From assembly GCA_028023455.1 (NCBI GenBank), contig JAQFVV010012441.1:7884625-7948624 (forward strand): a stretch of DNA of 64,000 nucleotides. The letters are read 5' to 3'. Shown here piece by piece: positions 37,400 through 49,289 of the stretch. Below the pieces are notes generated by a model, which was not told the origin of the DNA, ran no database searches, and saw only the letters and a program-made list of their open reading frames with translations. The position numbers were made by a program, and so were the translations under genes. The stretch comes from Epiperipatus broadwayi (lineage: Eukaryota; Onychophora; Udeonychophora; Euonychophora; Peripatidae). How positions within the stretch are numbered: position 1 is the first letter of the stretch; every line of letters begins with the position of its first letter.

Positions 37400-39112
37400 C
37401 TTTCTTAATATATAATTAAGAAAGCAAGTTAGACAAAGAAATATTTGGCAAAATAAATCTGCATAAAAATTTTAAAATGTCTTGTTTTTTTGTCTCAGCA
37501 TTAACATTATATACTGATAACTATCTAGATTATTGAATTTACAAAAATTCTCTAAAATAGACTGGATTTTAATGATATCTTTTGGAATGAGGATTCTATA
37601 TAATTGACCCATAATCCAAGATTGGGAATATCAAGGATATAGAAACTTTGAGTTTTATTATTTTATTAAATACTTTTCCATATCTATAAATAGCTCCTGT
37701 AACTTTGAGAGCTTTGTTAACTGTGAAATTAGTGTGATTGATTGAAGGAACCATTACTGAAAAAATATTATTCCGAGAAGTCTTAAATGATCGATTGTTA
37801 GAATTTTACAGCCATAGATATAATAAGAAAACCTCAAGATTTTCTAAAGTAAAGAAAACAGAGCACTTGCTCATATTTAAATTTATTTGATTATTGTCAC
37901 ACAATTTCAAGAAATTATTGATATCTCTTTGAAATAAAAACAATCTTTCATTGCGTAGATATGCTTGAAAATTTTGAAATCATTTGCAAAAAAGTAGATG
38001 GGAGAATTCAATATAATTTTTAATGTCATCAATATATACATTAAATAATAAGACATCTTAGTGAAGCAAAAATATGGTGATGAATATTTATTGACAAACT
38101 TCACATAAGACATTCTGTTTCTAAGAGAAGAATCAACCAATTAAGTAGGCTTTTGGAAAAATCAAATCTGTAAAACTTTCCAAGAAGATTTTTATAATTA
38201 ACTCTATCAAAAGCTTTGGACATATCAAAATAAATAACATCCAACCTACACTGATCCTCTATTAAATTGGAATGTGATCAATAACAATTAACAGATTTGT
38301 TTCAAGGGATCTATGAGGTAAAAAAAAAACAATTGTTCTGAAGTCAAAACTGGTTGAAATCAAAGATAATCTTATTATATAAGCATCTTTCAAATAATAT
38401 TTGGGCAACAGTGTATAAGAACTAAAATAGGCCTAAAGTCACTAAGTGATCCTAAATTCTTTCTTAAAAATAAGACAAGTTTATCAAGTTTAAGGAATTT
38501 AGGGAAAATGCCATGTGTCAAAGAGCAATAAAAATACGCAAAAGAGAAGCAATAAATCAGCATATCCTTTATAAATGAATGCTGGAATATTATCAAGGCT
38601 CATAATAGAATGCAGTTTAACCTGATTTTCATCAATTAGATCCTTATTTGCAAACATGTGTGTAAGAGATTTTGATTATTTAGAAAGTTCTGAGAAATTA
38701 TGAAAAAAATCATCCACAACTAGATATGATCAATATCACTTTGTAATTTTCTTTTAGTAATGCCTAAATCTTTAACCAAAGACTAAAATTGTTTAGGATC
38801 ATCAGAAATATAAATTTTAGTATTTTGTATGAGTGTTTGAAAATCTATACAATAAAAAGCTTTGAATAATCTTCTATAATTAACAAAATTCTTATAGTAA
38901 ATGAAGTTCTTTGCTTTCCTTTAATAATTTCTTTAAGAGAGGTTAAAAACCAGATTGGGAAAAGATTAATTAAAAAAATAATTCTTAGAAATAAATTTGT
39001 TAATAAGTTCATTAAGTGATTGTTCAAACAACTTCATATAGTAATCCATATATGAGGAAAAATACAAAATTTTCACATTAAATATAGATAATTCTAAACA
39101 AAGATTCAAATA
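37400..39112 (-). pseudogene. CR1/Jockey-like LINE, reverse-transcriptase part
   Basis: The minus strand reads, in order: SDDPKQFWSLVK-like sequence near 38,780; SLTHGIFPKFLKLDKLVLFL and LSDFRPILVL (the 'giiP..wK.a.vvPi.Kkg...~yRPIsl' block) near 38,400-38,560; FDMSKAFDRVNY (motif A) near 38,200; YIDDIKNYIEF in place of the YADD box near 38,020; and NQINLNMSKCSVF near 37,880. Several stops and frame changes. The C-terminal end fades near 37,400. The upstream part of the same element continues beyond the foldback insertion at 40,593. Confidence 0.75.
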
Positions 39113-40592
39113 AAAAATAAAGAGCTCTGCTAATTTGCTCTAACAAGCTCTATTGATAAATACCAGCTAAACAAAGTATTTAAAAATTTCTATCTTGAAA
39201 ACCACTCCTTAGCCTCAGACCAATGGTTTCATGCTTTGGCACTCCTCAGTGAGGCGCTAGGTTAGTTTCAGACACTAAATCTAAAAATACCAAGCCAAAG
39301 CCAGCATTTATCTAAAACTTAACTATTAAGTAGAAAATCTGAAATTTTTAGACACCTAAATGTCTTCAAACCCAGCTATCTAACTTTAATAGCTATATGG
39401 ACTGAGAGATCTTCAGCCAAACCATATATTAATAGCCTTAGCAATATAACATTGCTTAAGACTTTAAAGCAAAGACTATAAATAGTCAACAAAAAAATCA
39501 AAGTCATATATCACATGATTCAATTTTTTGATAAGGCTATTAACTTTTTAACGGACAATTAATTTTATTGGCCAAATGAGGTAAAAGTCTAAACTTTTAA
39601 TTGGTCAATTCACAAACTCAACCGTCAAAATATATTCATCTTTTAATATTATATTCACTTTAGTTTCGTTTGTAAAAAGTATATTAATAATTTGTCAGGT
39701 TTTGAAAGCGAACGAAAGTTTTTTCAAAAATCATTTTTTATTTATAATTATAAAAATATTTGATAGCGGCAAATATAAAATGAACACTACTCACCAACTA
39801 AAAAGTTTTGCTGACGTCAGTGATTTCTTTCCCAATTTTACGTTGCAGAAAAGTAAATAATTTTTGCTAAAGTCTTAACTATTTTTCTAAAATAATTTTA
39901 TTTTTAGCATATTTTATCAAAATAATTTATAATATGTCAAAAAATATTTTTCAAATGATCTAAAACATTCGTTTATCACTTTCGAAATGAAAGAAAAGAA
40001 ATCGTAATGGTGCAAGTTATTGACAAGCGTTTTTCTTTGTCCTTGATGGTTAACAGCCAATCAGCATCAAGGATGGACTGCCCTCTTCCTTTGTTAGACC
40101 TTCAACATCAGTTTTATTGATTTTTTACTTGGAAAATAATTCAAGAAAGGGCAGCATCTTATGGAACTTTTTATAACCTTTCAAATGACAGTAAAATCTT
40201 TACCGTAGCGTTAAAAATGACGGAATTCAAGTGACTTGAAATGGCTTCGAGTCATCTTATAAAACTCCTTTAAAGGATTAATATATGGTTTGGCTGAAGA
40301 TCTCTCAGTCCCATATAGCTATTTAAGTTAGATAGCTGGGTTTGAAAACATTTAGGTGTCTAAAAATTTCAGATTTTCTACTTAATAGTTAACTTTTAGA
40401 GAAAAGCTGGCTTTGGCTTTGCCTCACTGAGAAGTGCCAAAGTATGAAACCATTCATCTGAGGCTGAGTGGTTTTCAAGATAGAGATTTTTAAATGCTTT
40501 GTTTAGCTAGCATTTATCAATAAAGCTTATTAGAGCAAATTAGCAGAGCTCTTTATTTTTTATTCACAAGATTAAAAATTGAGTCATGTCAT
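39113..40592. mobile_element. Foldback element with long inverted repeats and 13-bp target duplications
   Basis: Arms of about 290-325 bases (39,113-39,434 and 40,276-40,562) start TAAAGAGCTCTGCTAATTTG and share ACCACTC, CAGCCAAACCATATATTAAT and other blocks. A 30-base tail (TTCACAAGATTAAAAATTGA then GTCATGTCAT) follows the right arm. The element is flanked by exact 13-bp repeats AAAGATTCAAATA at 39,100-39,112 and 40,593-40,605. Removing the insert rejoins the interrupted LINE reading frame. The roughly 840-base interior has no coding sequence I can recognise, but has a hairpin TCCTTGATG/CATCAAGGA near 40,040-40,075. Near 39,490-39,527 it carries a reversed copy of the tail seen in the 43.7-kb relative. 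Confidence 0.8.
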
Positions 40593-41650
40593 AAAGATTC
40601 AAATAGTTTCCCTTTTTGTAGTTTCTTTTAATATTTTGTGACAGGATAAAACTTACTAAATTGAATATTAATATAAAACTCTAAGGGAGATTAATGCAAA
40701 CAATGGGAAAAAAAGAAAAAGTTAAACATTCAATTGTAGGAAAATTATTAAGGAGATAGTGTAATGTGTGGACATTGAAATTTCTGATTTAATAAATTAC
40801 AAAATGATGAATAGGAGATAGAATATATTTAAATATTATTTGAGTATATATCAGGAATATTAAAATCATCCGCAATGACAATATATGATTGTATTTAATT
40901 AAAAAAGTATTTGAAGGAAGAAAATCTAAAAAGGATAATTTTGGTTTCATGTAGATACTCTACAAAAGAAATTCAACATTTCCCAAAGATATTTCAAACC
41001 AAATAGATTCACAAGATTATAAAGCAAAAGCAATCTACTTATGGATAAAATTAATTTTAATGACAATGAGTATGCCTTCATCTCTGGAAGCAACATTATC
41101 TGTTCAATGTACATTATACTTCTTATTATAAAAATATCATTTGGACTGTGATAAGAAAACCATGTTTCTTAGATAAAAATAATATCAAAATCTTCAGAAC
41201 TGAACACTATTTAATTGTTGCAGTCTTAGTTTTCATTTCACAAATGTTTATATAAAAACAAGAAACTCTAAACATAAAAACAAAAACATATAAAATGAGT
41301 AAATAGTAATTAAGAAAAAAGAAAAGATAGTATTAACAAAGAATAATATTGACAAAAGAAGGCTAATCAGAAAATAACAATGAACTGGCCAATTAACCAT
41401 AAAATAATTTTAAACACAGACAAAACTGAAGTAGCGCAAGGCCAACAACGAGTAGAAATAAACTTACAATGCTTATACTTGGAAATTGAAACAAAAAGTA
41501 ATACTAGTATTAGAATTAACATATTAATCTTAAGACATATAACTTTAATTTGAAGTCGATTTTCTAGAAATCATGTCAGATTTAACATCTACAGTTATGT
41601 TTGAAATCTAATATTTATGAAAAGTTACCATTATTAGAAATACAAAATAG
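40593..41650 (-). pseudogene. CR1/Jockey-like LINE, endonuclease part
   Basis: Minus-strand translation near 40,860-40,890 reads IVIADDFNIPDIY, corresponding to the 'iiiGDFNlPdIdW' block of LINE AP-endonucleases. Near 41,080 VASRDEGILIVIKINFI resembles the 'RgGGvaiyik' block, and IWFEIS near 40,990 the strand after it. Stops are frequent. Together with 37,400-39,112 it forms one element split by the foldback. Reading continues across the two 13-bp target copies (both encode YLNL in the LINE frame). Confidence 0.65.
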
Positions 41651-42589
41651 ACTCTCAAACCCAAGCTTATCAACATCTTTATAAATATTTTGTCTAAATT
41701 TAAAATAATCAGTAAAATCTGTATTATAATATTTATTAAAATTTCATCTAGCATTATGGGCTAAACTATTTATATGTTTTAAGTAATTTGCTTTTGTAGG
41801 CAAGATAACTGATTTTCTATTAGAAAATTGATGAAATTATTGATTTTTATACAATTTTGTTTTATAAAATTTACAACCATTATTTTGAATTAAGGCAATC
41901 TCATTAAAAAAACTGTTCTTGGAGTCTTAAAAAATGCTAGAAGAGATTTTAGAAGAATATATTCTTGAAGTGGAATTAGAAGACCCACATTTATATGACA
42001 CATTAGGATTTCCCTTATTGTAACAGAGTTGTGATTTATCCAAGCAATCATCTTTTTTGTTAATGTGCTTTTTGGAAAGTAAAATGTAATTATTGTGTTT
42101 CAGAAATAAAACCTTTAACTCCAGTGCCATAACCAGTTTTGTTTTTCCTAATAAATGATACAGATTTTGAATTAATATTATTCTTTGTAACAGCTTTTAG
42201 GTTAGTAAAGCAATTATCACTATTAAACTTGTTATTATTTATAGTATCATAATTTTCATTATGTATATTATGAAAGTTTCTATTATTAAAAAAAAAAATC
42301 TGGTTTTAATTGAACCAGGCTTAACAAAACAAGATGTTTTGACTGAAAGAAGAGAGCATTGAACATCTTTGTCAGAATTGAAAGGATAATTAGGCAATCT
42401 TCTGGCTGCACTGATAAGAAGTTTTCCAGCTCTCGACTACCACCTTCATATGGATATTTGTCTTTGCTCATAAACCAATTTCAAAGCATTTATCATTAGG
42501 TGTCTTTTTTGTGTGTTGGTAGATACATCATCTATTGGAGTATTTATAATATGCTGTACCAAGACATAACTACTGACCCTCAGTCATCA
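41651..42589 (-). other. Probable 5' part of the CR1/Jockey-like LINE (unconfirmed)
   Basis: The minus strand has patches of polar, Ser/Asn/Lys-rich sequence such as YKCGSSNSTSRIYSSKISSS and YPYEGGSRELENFLS, consistent with the ORF1 or linker of such a LINE. There is no diagnostic motif. Position directly upstream of the endonuclease is the main argument. Confidence 0.3.
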
Positions 42590-43050
42590 CAAGAGGCTAA
42601 ATCTTCACACTCTACCTACCTCCTATTTCCTTAAATACTGCAGGTTTTACAACAAAATTGATGCTTTTTGTTCCTTGTGCCACAGCGAAGAAGAAACACA
42701 AAGAGCACCTATTCCACACCTGCACAGCTCTAACAAAAACCCAAGAAATTATGATTAACACATATAGACAAAATCACATCACACTTGATAACCTAATAGA
42801 GAGAGACACTCAGTAAAGGCTCAATACTGGCAGCCCATGCAGCAACCTTTTGTTTATATACTTTGTGGTGTACCAGATATACTTCCTGCCTTGGGAACAA
42901 CACCAGAAAGCACCCAGCCACATTCTCTAATAAACTAAAACAACTGAAGGCTAGAGATAGCAAAATTGCATACCCAGATATATTTGCTGCTACATGGTCA
43001 CTATTAAAAACCCAAGACAGACCATAACCTCAAAAAAAAAAAAAGACTTT
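42590..43050 (+). pseudogene. 3' fragment of an L1/Tx1-like LINE with A-run
   Basis: The plus strand reads YNKIDAFCSLCHSEEE and, after a frame change, EHLFHTCTAL. Together these make the Cx2C...Hx4C knuckle that in the 6.5-9.5-kb LINE reads NKIDPICHACSRGEE...NHLLNVC. It continues AATFCLYTLWCTRY (there YAFWYTRCR) and ends with SLLKTQDR and a run of A at 43,030-43,045. It is therefore a second, diverged member of the same LINE group in opposite orientation, heavily 5'-truncated. Confidence 0.7.
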
Positions 43051-43738
43051 TGATATAACAAGAACAATTATTATTATTTTTTGTTTACATGTCTCTTTTT
43101 CATCAATTTTTTAAACACCGCATCTGTGTATTGAATAGTCCAAAGGATATATTTAATTCAATCAAAAGTATTTTAAACTGATGAAATAAACCCTCAGACA
43201 ATGAAAATATAACCTAGGCAAATACACAGTTTACAAGTTTACATTTATCAGATACCGCCTAACGATTTACTTGAACTGTACCAATAATATCTGTTTGTAT
43301 CCAAAGCTAGGTAGTTTTCAACCATGTATTTTCAACAATATAATTTTTTATGAGCAATAAAGTTTGATTTGAAAGTATAATTAGGCAACTTATTACAAAA
43401 TTGTGACATCATAATAGTCAGAGTATGAATTTCTAAAATAGAAATAATATAAAATTTCTAAAATAAAATTTTCTGAATTTGAAATATCACTAAGTCATTC
43501 ATCTATGTGGTTTATATTAACAGAAAAAGAATCAATCATGCTGATTGATGAAACATCAGAATTAGATGAATAAAGAAGATTGAAGTTAATACTATAAATT
43601 AATTCCTCTGCATTAGTAAAATTACATATTTATAGCATTATTACTTTTTCTAGTCTTTACTAACATAGGACAATTTAAGTACTCTTTAGTATCAGAATTA
43701 TCAAAATCATAGCATCTGTTCTAACAACATCTGATAGT
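43051..43738. other. AT-rich DNA, weak ORF1-like minus-strand patch
   Basis: The minus strand around 43,440-43,610 reads a serine/aspartate/asparagine-rich stretch (YSSNSDVSSISMIDSFSVNI). This could be LINE ORF1 sequence but is not diagnostic. Confidence 0.3.
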
Positions 43739-43894
43739 TATATATAGAGCTCACAAAATAAGCTCCCAACAAGCTTTGAGAATATCCCCAACCCCAAAGC
43801 TTGTTGGGAGCTTATTTTGTGAGCTCTATATATAACATTTGTAAACACAAGCTTATTAAATCAGGTCATGTGACATCTGACTTGATTTTTTTGT
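43739..43894 (+). mobile_element. Short hairpin-headed element, relative of the 39.1-kb foldback
   Basis: 156 bases flanked by exact 13-bp duplications AACATCTGATAGT (43,726-43,738 and 43,895-43,907). It starts with two perfectly complementary 40-base arms (43,739-43,778 and 43,795-43,834; pairing extends 2 bases outward) around a 16-base loop. A tail of about 60 bases follows: CACAAGCTTATTAAATCAGG, TCATGTGACATC, then a T-run. The arm start TATAGAGCTC...AACAAGCTTT and the tail CACAAG...GTCATGT both align with the larger foldback. It looks like an internally deleted member of that family. Confidence 0.8.
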
Positions 43895-43907
43895 AACATC
43901 TGATAGT

Positions 43908-45029
43908 ATAATATCAGAGTTTGAAACAGCATCCAACTTATTATAACCATTAGAATCCTCTTTAGTAAGGCATTATCACAAGAAACCACTGTTATCAGAT
44001 CCAAATGTGAATTAAAACAAGAATAATAATAATTACAACAACGACAACTAAAATGCTATTGAAACAGCAGTCTTTTCTCTTCTTATATAGAGAAAAACAC
44101 AAAAAAAAACTGGATATATTTTTTTGTCTATAGGCAGTTGAGGTATCTAAGCAACAAAGACATAAGATCATAAGCCTTGATCATCATTAACGATACAATC
44201 TCATTACTCATCATACGATTAATACAATTTAATCTAGCATCTTATTTTCAGATTTAAATTATGTTTTATAACATTAAAATGTAAAAGCCCATTACTCATT
44301 TCTTTATTAATAATATATTTTATAAAAACATATACTGATTTGCATTTTAATAACATGACAGATTCCATTAAATAACTCAACTAATTTAAATTCAAAAATA
44401 TAAAACTTTCGAGTTGAAAAAGTTTTCATGTCCTAAATGTCAATACATACATAAATTAAAGATATTCTACGAAAAATTATATTTAATGTAAATATATATT
44501 ATTTATTATTTATATATTTTTAAAACGCATACTCATTTGCAATTTAACAGATTTCATAAAATAATGCAATTAATTTACTTCAAAAATTTAAAACTTTCAA
44601 GATAAAAAATGTATTATGTTCTAAATGATTTACATATATAAAATATAAATGAAAGCCAGCATTCCAAGAGAAATTACATTTATTGTAATATGTATATACA
44701 CACTATTATTTAAAACGTTATTTATTATTAGCATTATCAAATTTAAAATTATCAGATTACATCATAATATAAAAGATTACAGCTATTTTCAAGTAGCCCA
44801 TTGTATTCCAATAATCTTCTCTCACCTTCTCCACAACATAATAATAAACCGCCACTCAAAATCTGTATGGCTATTTCAACTCCAAAAGAGAAAGAGAGAG
44901 AAAGGAGAAAGAGAGAAAAACCTACTAATGAGTTTTGTGATGACAATATAAACCAATGTGTAAACCATAAATACGTCCATATATAATACATGCTGGTTAA
45001 AATTTTCTGTTTTATTTGTTATTTTATGA
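43908..45029. other. AT-rich DNA apart from a tandem duplication
   Basis: Contains the roughly 195-bp tandem repeat annotated separately and a GA-rich stretch near 44,880-44,920. No recognisable gene. Confidence 0.4.
44323..44717. repeat. Diverged tandem duplication, period about 195 bp
   Basis: Unit 1 (44,323-44,520) and unit 2 (44,521-44,717) share, in order, ATTTGCA.TTTAA, CAGATT.CAT.AAATAA, TTCAAAAAT.TAAAACTTTC, ATGT.CTAAATG and AATTA.ATTTA.TGTAA. A third unit may start at 44,711 but quickly fades. Confidence 0.65.
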
Positions 45030-47660
45030 TGTCTTTTAATTTCTTCAGCAGATGATTTTTCTTGCTGAAATGCTTCAATACCATGTCTAATTGTAACTCT
45101 TCAATGTATTCCATTCTCTGCAATATCTTCCTAAAGAAAACAATTGATATTGCATTTTTTTAGAATGTCTTTGAGATAACCCATATAATATTAACAGGGT
45201 CTACTTCTAGTAAATTCATGCTCAGGGTGTCCTTATTTCATATCTATACAATAAATTAGGTAAAATAATAGCTCTACCTATAACTAATTTAATTATAGTA
45301 ATTATTTCCCTATGATGAAATATTTTATCTTTTAATTGATTAAAAGCAGAGGCATCATATTGAGTCTGTGTTAGATCTTATCATCTAAGTCCATATTTCT
45401 ACTTACAAAACTACCAAGGTATTTAAACTGATTTATATGACCAAGTTGATAATCATCCAAGCTGAAACTTGCTGAGGATTTTTCTTTTGTCACTGGCTGA
45501 TAAAGAACTTGGAGTTTTTTGAACATTAATTAATAAACAGAGATCTTTATAAGTTGCATTCAAACCATTAAGAACATCCTGTAAATCATCTTTGATACTG
45601 GAAAAAACATCACATCAGGATACTCTAAATCCAGAATCCAAAAAGAAAGTTTTTGTTTTTCCTTATAATCAATTCAAATTAAACATTCCACCATCAAATA
45701 TGTACTATATCTTAATCCCTGTCTAATTTCGCTATTTATAAACAATAGAAAACAATGTTGTAGGAAGTATACATCATTGTTTAATACTAGTTTTCATTTC
45801 ACAAGCATCAGATTTTTCTCCAATAACAATAACACTTTTTTTCATTCCATCATGTAAAAGCTGTCTAATACAAATAAATTTTGGTGGATGAACAACTAAT
45901 TTCAAACAATGCCATAGACCTTTCCTATTAACTTAATTAAATGCCATGAACAAATCAATAAAAGCAATATATAAATCACTCCTTTGTTCCAAACACTTTT
46001 CTTGCATTTATCTGACAATAAAAATCATATCTGAAATGCTTTCTGATTTTCTAAAACCACACTCAATCTCCGGTTGCCTTAAAGGAAGCAAACTATTCAA
46101 CAAAATTTCTGGAAGTACCTTTGCTGTAATGATATTCTATAATAATTACCACAATTTTATCTATTCACTTTCTTTTCAAAAATTGGAACAATACAAGCAT
46201 CCTTAAAATTGGATGGCACAGCTTCATGAGTCCAGATATTTCTAAAAAATTCCATTATTATTGAAGCTAACATATCACCACCATATTTTAAAACTTCTGG
46301 TATTTCTTAAAGACATGAAGTCTTTCCATTTGTAAGATTACAATGAACTGTTTTAACTTCTTTAAGCTGAATATCTTTGTCCAAATCAAAACAAGTAGAT
46401 AAAATGGATATACCATTAAAAGTCATCATCTCAATTCTTGCATCATTATGTAAAAAATGATCAAAATATTCTTTCCACCTATTCAAAATATCATTGTCAT
46501 CAAATATATGAGTGTCATTGCTGGATTTAATAGAATTGTGATACTATTTCTCAGGTCCATATGTTCCTTCCAATGCATCTAAAAAAATATAGAATGATCA
46601 TAATCAGTGAATTACAATTTTAATTCACCAATCATTTTTAAGCTTTCTTTTCAGTCATTGAATTTGTGCCTTCAGATCTTTATACTTTATATTTATCATG
46701 AAGTTCCACATTTAATCTTTTATTTTGCCAAGCAGAGATGCTATATGTTTCTTTTTAATTAAATTACTAATAAAATCATTGTCAGAAAATAGTCATGGTT
46801 CTTTTCTCTGAACCCAATAATAGATTTATTTTTATCCATATCACACTTAGAGAATTCTATGCTTCAGTACAATGACAGTCCTGGAGATCCAAATTAGCAT
46901 TTTTTTGTGTGTAATAGCTGATGAAATAGTAGCTTCTTTCAAAAAACAGACATCAATTTTCTTGTGAATATGATTGGAATAATATACACTTTTTAATGTG
47001 ACTATCATTTTAATCTTAGAGCATATTAATCTATAATCTGTTCAACAACCTGAACTTCCCTTGTAGTTGATTTTTACCAATAGATAATATATTAAATGCC
47101 ATTGTTTTGAGCATAAATGCACCTTGTTCCTTTGTGGCACTTCTTTTGCTAAACAAAGTATGTGATAATCATTTTATGTGTTGTGCACAAAATTCAATAA
47201 TAACAAACCATTTGTATTTACAGCATAATACAATTATTTCCAATAATTTTTGGCCAAAATATAATATTTGTATCAACATATGCATTAAAGCCATTAAGAA
47301 GAAAAATTTGATATTTTAATGGATGATGTAATAATGTTATCCAACAAGGAATAAACAATTTCCTTCTCAGAATTGTCTGAATCTAACATTGAAGTACCGG
47401 CACTAATAAAATGAGCAATATCATCATTATGCAAGGCAAGCTTTACGATCATTAGCTTTTCATGATACAACAAGGAATTTCAACAACAAATCCAACATCA
47501 TGCATTTTTCTTTTATTGACTGACCTGCCTTTCAAAAACACTTGTAACCATCTATTTATTTTAATAAACTTCCTTCATCTAGAAGATAAGTTTCGCTGCA
47601 TTCAGATCTTGAAGAGTTTATATCACGTAAAGTTTTCACATTCCATGTACTTTTATTTAG
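45030..47660 (-). pseudogene. RTE-like LINE, second type, decayed but nearly full length
   Basis: The minus strand carries, from the 5' side: an endonuclease-like start near 47,440 (HNDDIAHFISAGTSML); the EN end near 47,035 (TDYRLICSKIKMIVT, the 'TDHRLI~~kl~~~i' block); a long linker with FSDNDFISNLIKKKHIASLL and NLKAQ-like repeats near 46,640-46,800; then RT blocks near 46,060-46,120 (LLNSLLPLRQPEIECGFRKS, then ESISDMIFIVRQMQEKCLEQ) and motif A near 45,930-45,980 (DLYIAFIDLFMAFN). The C-terminal region ends near 45,050. This layout matches the 'QCGFRkgrsTiDMIFtarQlQEKC' LINE family common in aquatic invertebrates and arthropods. Numerous stops and frameshifts. Confidence 0.8.
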
Positions 47661-48500
47661 AAAAGAATTAGATTTATAATAATTATTCTTTAATACCATC
47701 ACTGCTTCTTGTTTCATCACTACTACTGATATTATTATTGATATTCATTATGTCTATTGCTGAAATAAGTAATCCACCAAGTATAACAACCTAACTAGGC
47801 AGATGTGAGACAGCCCATTTTTAGTCCCCATTTGAGACAGGTCACTTTTAATCCTTATTTTCTAGCTCCTTCCACTTTCGTGGTAGGCAGGGGAATATCT
47901 AAATAGGGTTGCCAAAACATAAACAATATTTGCCAAATAAAACTCACATTTTACTTAAATACAGTTCCAAATCAAATCCTAGAGATTGTACTATCTCATG
48001 CAATTATCACAATTAAGGACTTCCAGCCTACTAAGCCTGTCCCTATCATTGCTTTCTAAGTTCTCAAAGATTTGAGTTAAAAAGGGGGAAGAGGGGGGAT
48101 ATTGGAATAAAAAATGCTATGCATGCAGTTAAAAGATAAAAATGTTGCACAAACATATAATTCAATTGTCATAATTATTATAAGATGTCCAAAAGCATGA
48201 GAGTTCCATGATAACTAGGCCCTCCAATAACTTGACTGAAGAAGTAAAAGAGGATATTAGTACCTAGCCTTTGATGGAAAAACATCCTATCCAGAAAGGC
48301 AGCATAAGTTCTTAGTCAGGCACTGTTTATTTGTTATTTTTGACTTTCACATCTAAAAGATCATTTCCCTATCCATCACCAGTGGAACCCATCCATAGCC
48401 TTAGACCTAACCTTTAAATATAACTTACATCACAGTCAAGTATTTGTATGTAATTGCAACTGCAATGTTATCAGAAACAATTATTAGTATTAGAAAGAAT
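47661..48500. other. Slightly less AT-rich DNA, unassigned
   Basis: No coding similarity found. Includes GGGGGAAGAGGGGGG near 48,083-48,099. Two stretches (47,790-48,070 and 48,200-48,420) are richer in GC than their surroundings and could be an unrecognised repeat. Confidence 0.3.
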
Positions 48501-48734
48501 TTGTGATTTATAAGTAAATTACATATTCAAAAAAGCCCCCCATCCCCCGTGGCTAAAATTTACCAAAGTTTAATTTTTTTAAATTTAGGTAAACATATAC
48601 ATGTAAAATATTCCAAACTTAAATATTTTACATGTATATGTCTTCCTAAATTTAAAAAAATAAACTTTGGTAAATTTCAGCCATGGGGGACCATGGGGGC
48701 TTTTTTGAACATGTAATTTACTTATAAATCTCAA
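48501..48734. mobile_element. Foldback MITE, 234 bp
   Basis: Left arm 48,501-48,612 and right arm 48,622-48,734 are near-perfect complements around a 9-base loop. Shared blocks include GATTTATAAGTAAATTACAT, AAAAAAGCCCCC, ACCAAAGTTTA and ACATATACATGTAAAATATT. A few mismatches lie in the CCCCCGTGGC region. No target duplication identified. Confidence 0.85.
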
Positions 48735-49289
48735 ATTTTGACCATTTGAAGTATTTCCTCAATAAAAAATATTTCTAGATTGCTATAAATATCTACTATA
48801 TAGGTTTCTCTTCTTATCAAAGTATGCATTGCTATCCATAATATTTAGAATTCGAATTAATCCTGAATTGCAATCAATGACTTTCTCTTCATGTTTTCCA
48901 ATTGCTAATATATTTCATATTGTAATCCATAATTATTCTGATAAAACTCTGCATTATAAATTGCAAATCTTCTTCTGTTAAATCATGCAAAGTTTCTGGT
49001 TACATTATTCATATTGTAAAAGAATGCATACTAAATCACTTTTCCAGAATGAACTCATTTCTTTTTAAATAATTAGATACCCATCATTAAGAAATATGTG
49101 CTACAATCCCCTTTTGAATAGCTTATAGGTTTTTGATTTATAATTTACTGTAAGTGCCTCAGTTTTACACCCACAGATGATAACAAAAAAAAGTAATGAA
49201 TAAATCTTTTAATAAAAATATATGCGCATTTTCATGAACATGAATCATTACAAAAACGTTTTCCTGAATGAACTTTGTAAAGAATATAA
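48735..49289. other. AT-rich DNA without recognisable features
   Basis: Nothing recognisable. Confidence 0.4.

Noticed and set aside
39815-39825. TGACGTCA-type motifs (39.8 kb and 61.18 kb) as CRE sites
   Set aside because: An 8-bp motif is expected by chance in 64 kb and there is no gene nearby.
44880-44925. GA-rich stretch as a possible regulatory element
   Set aside because: Simple purine-rich low complexity; nothing links it to a gene.
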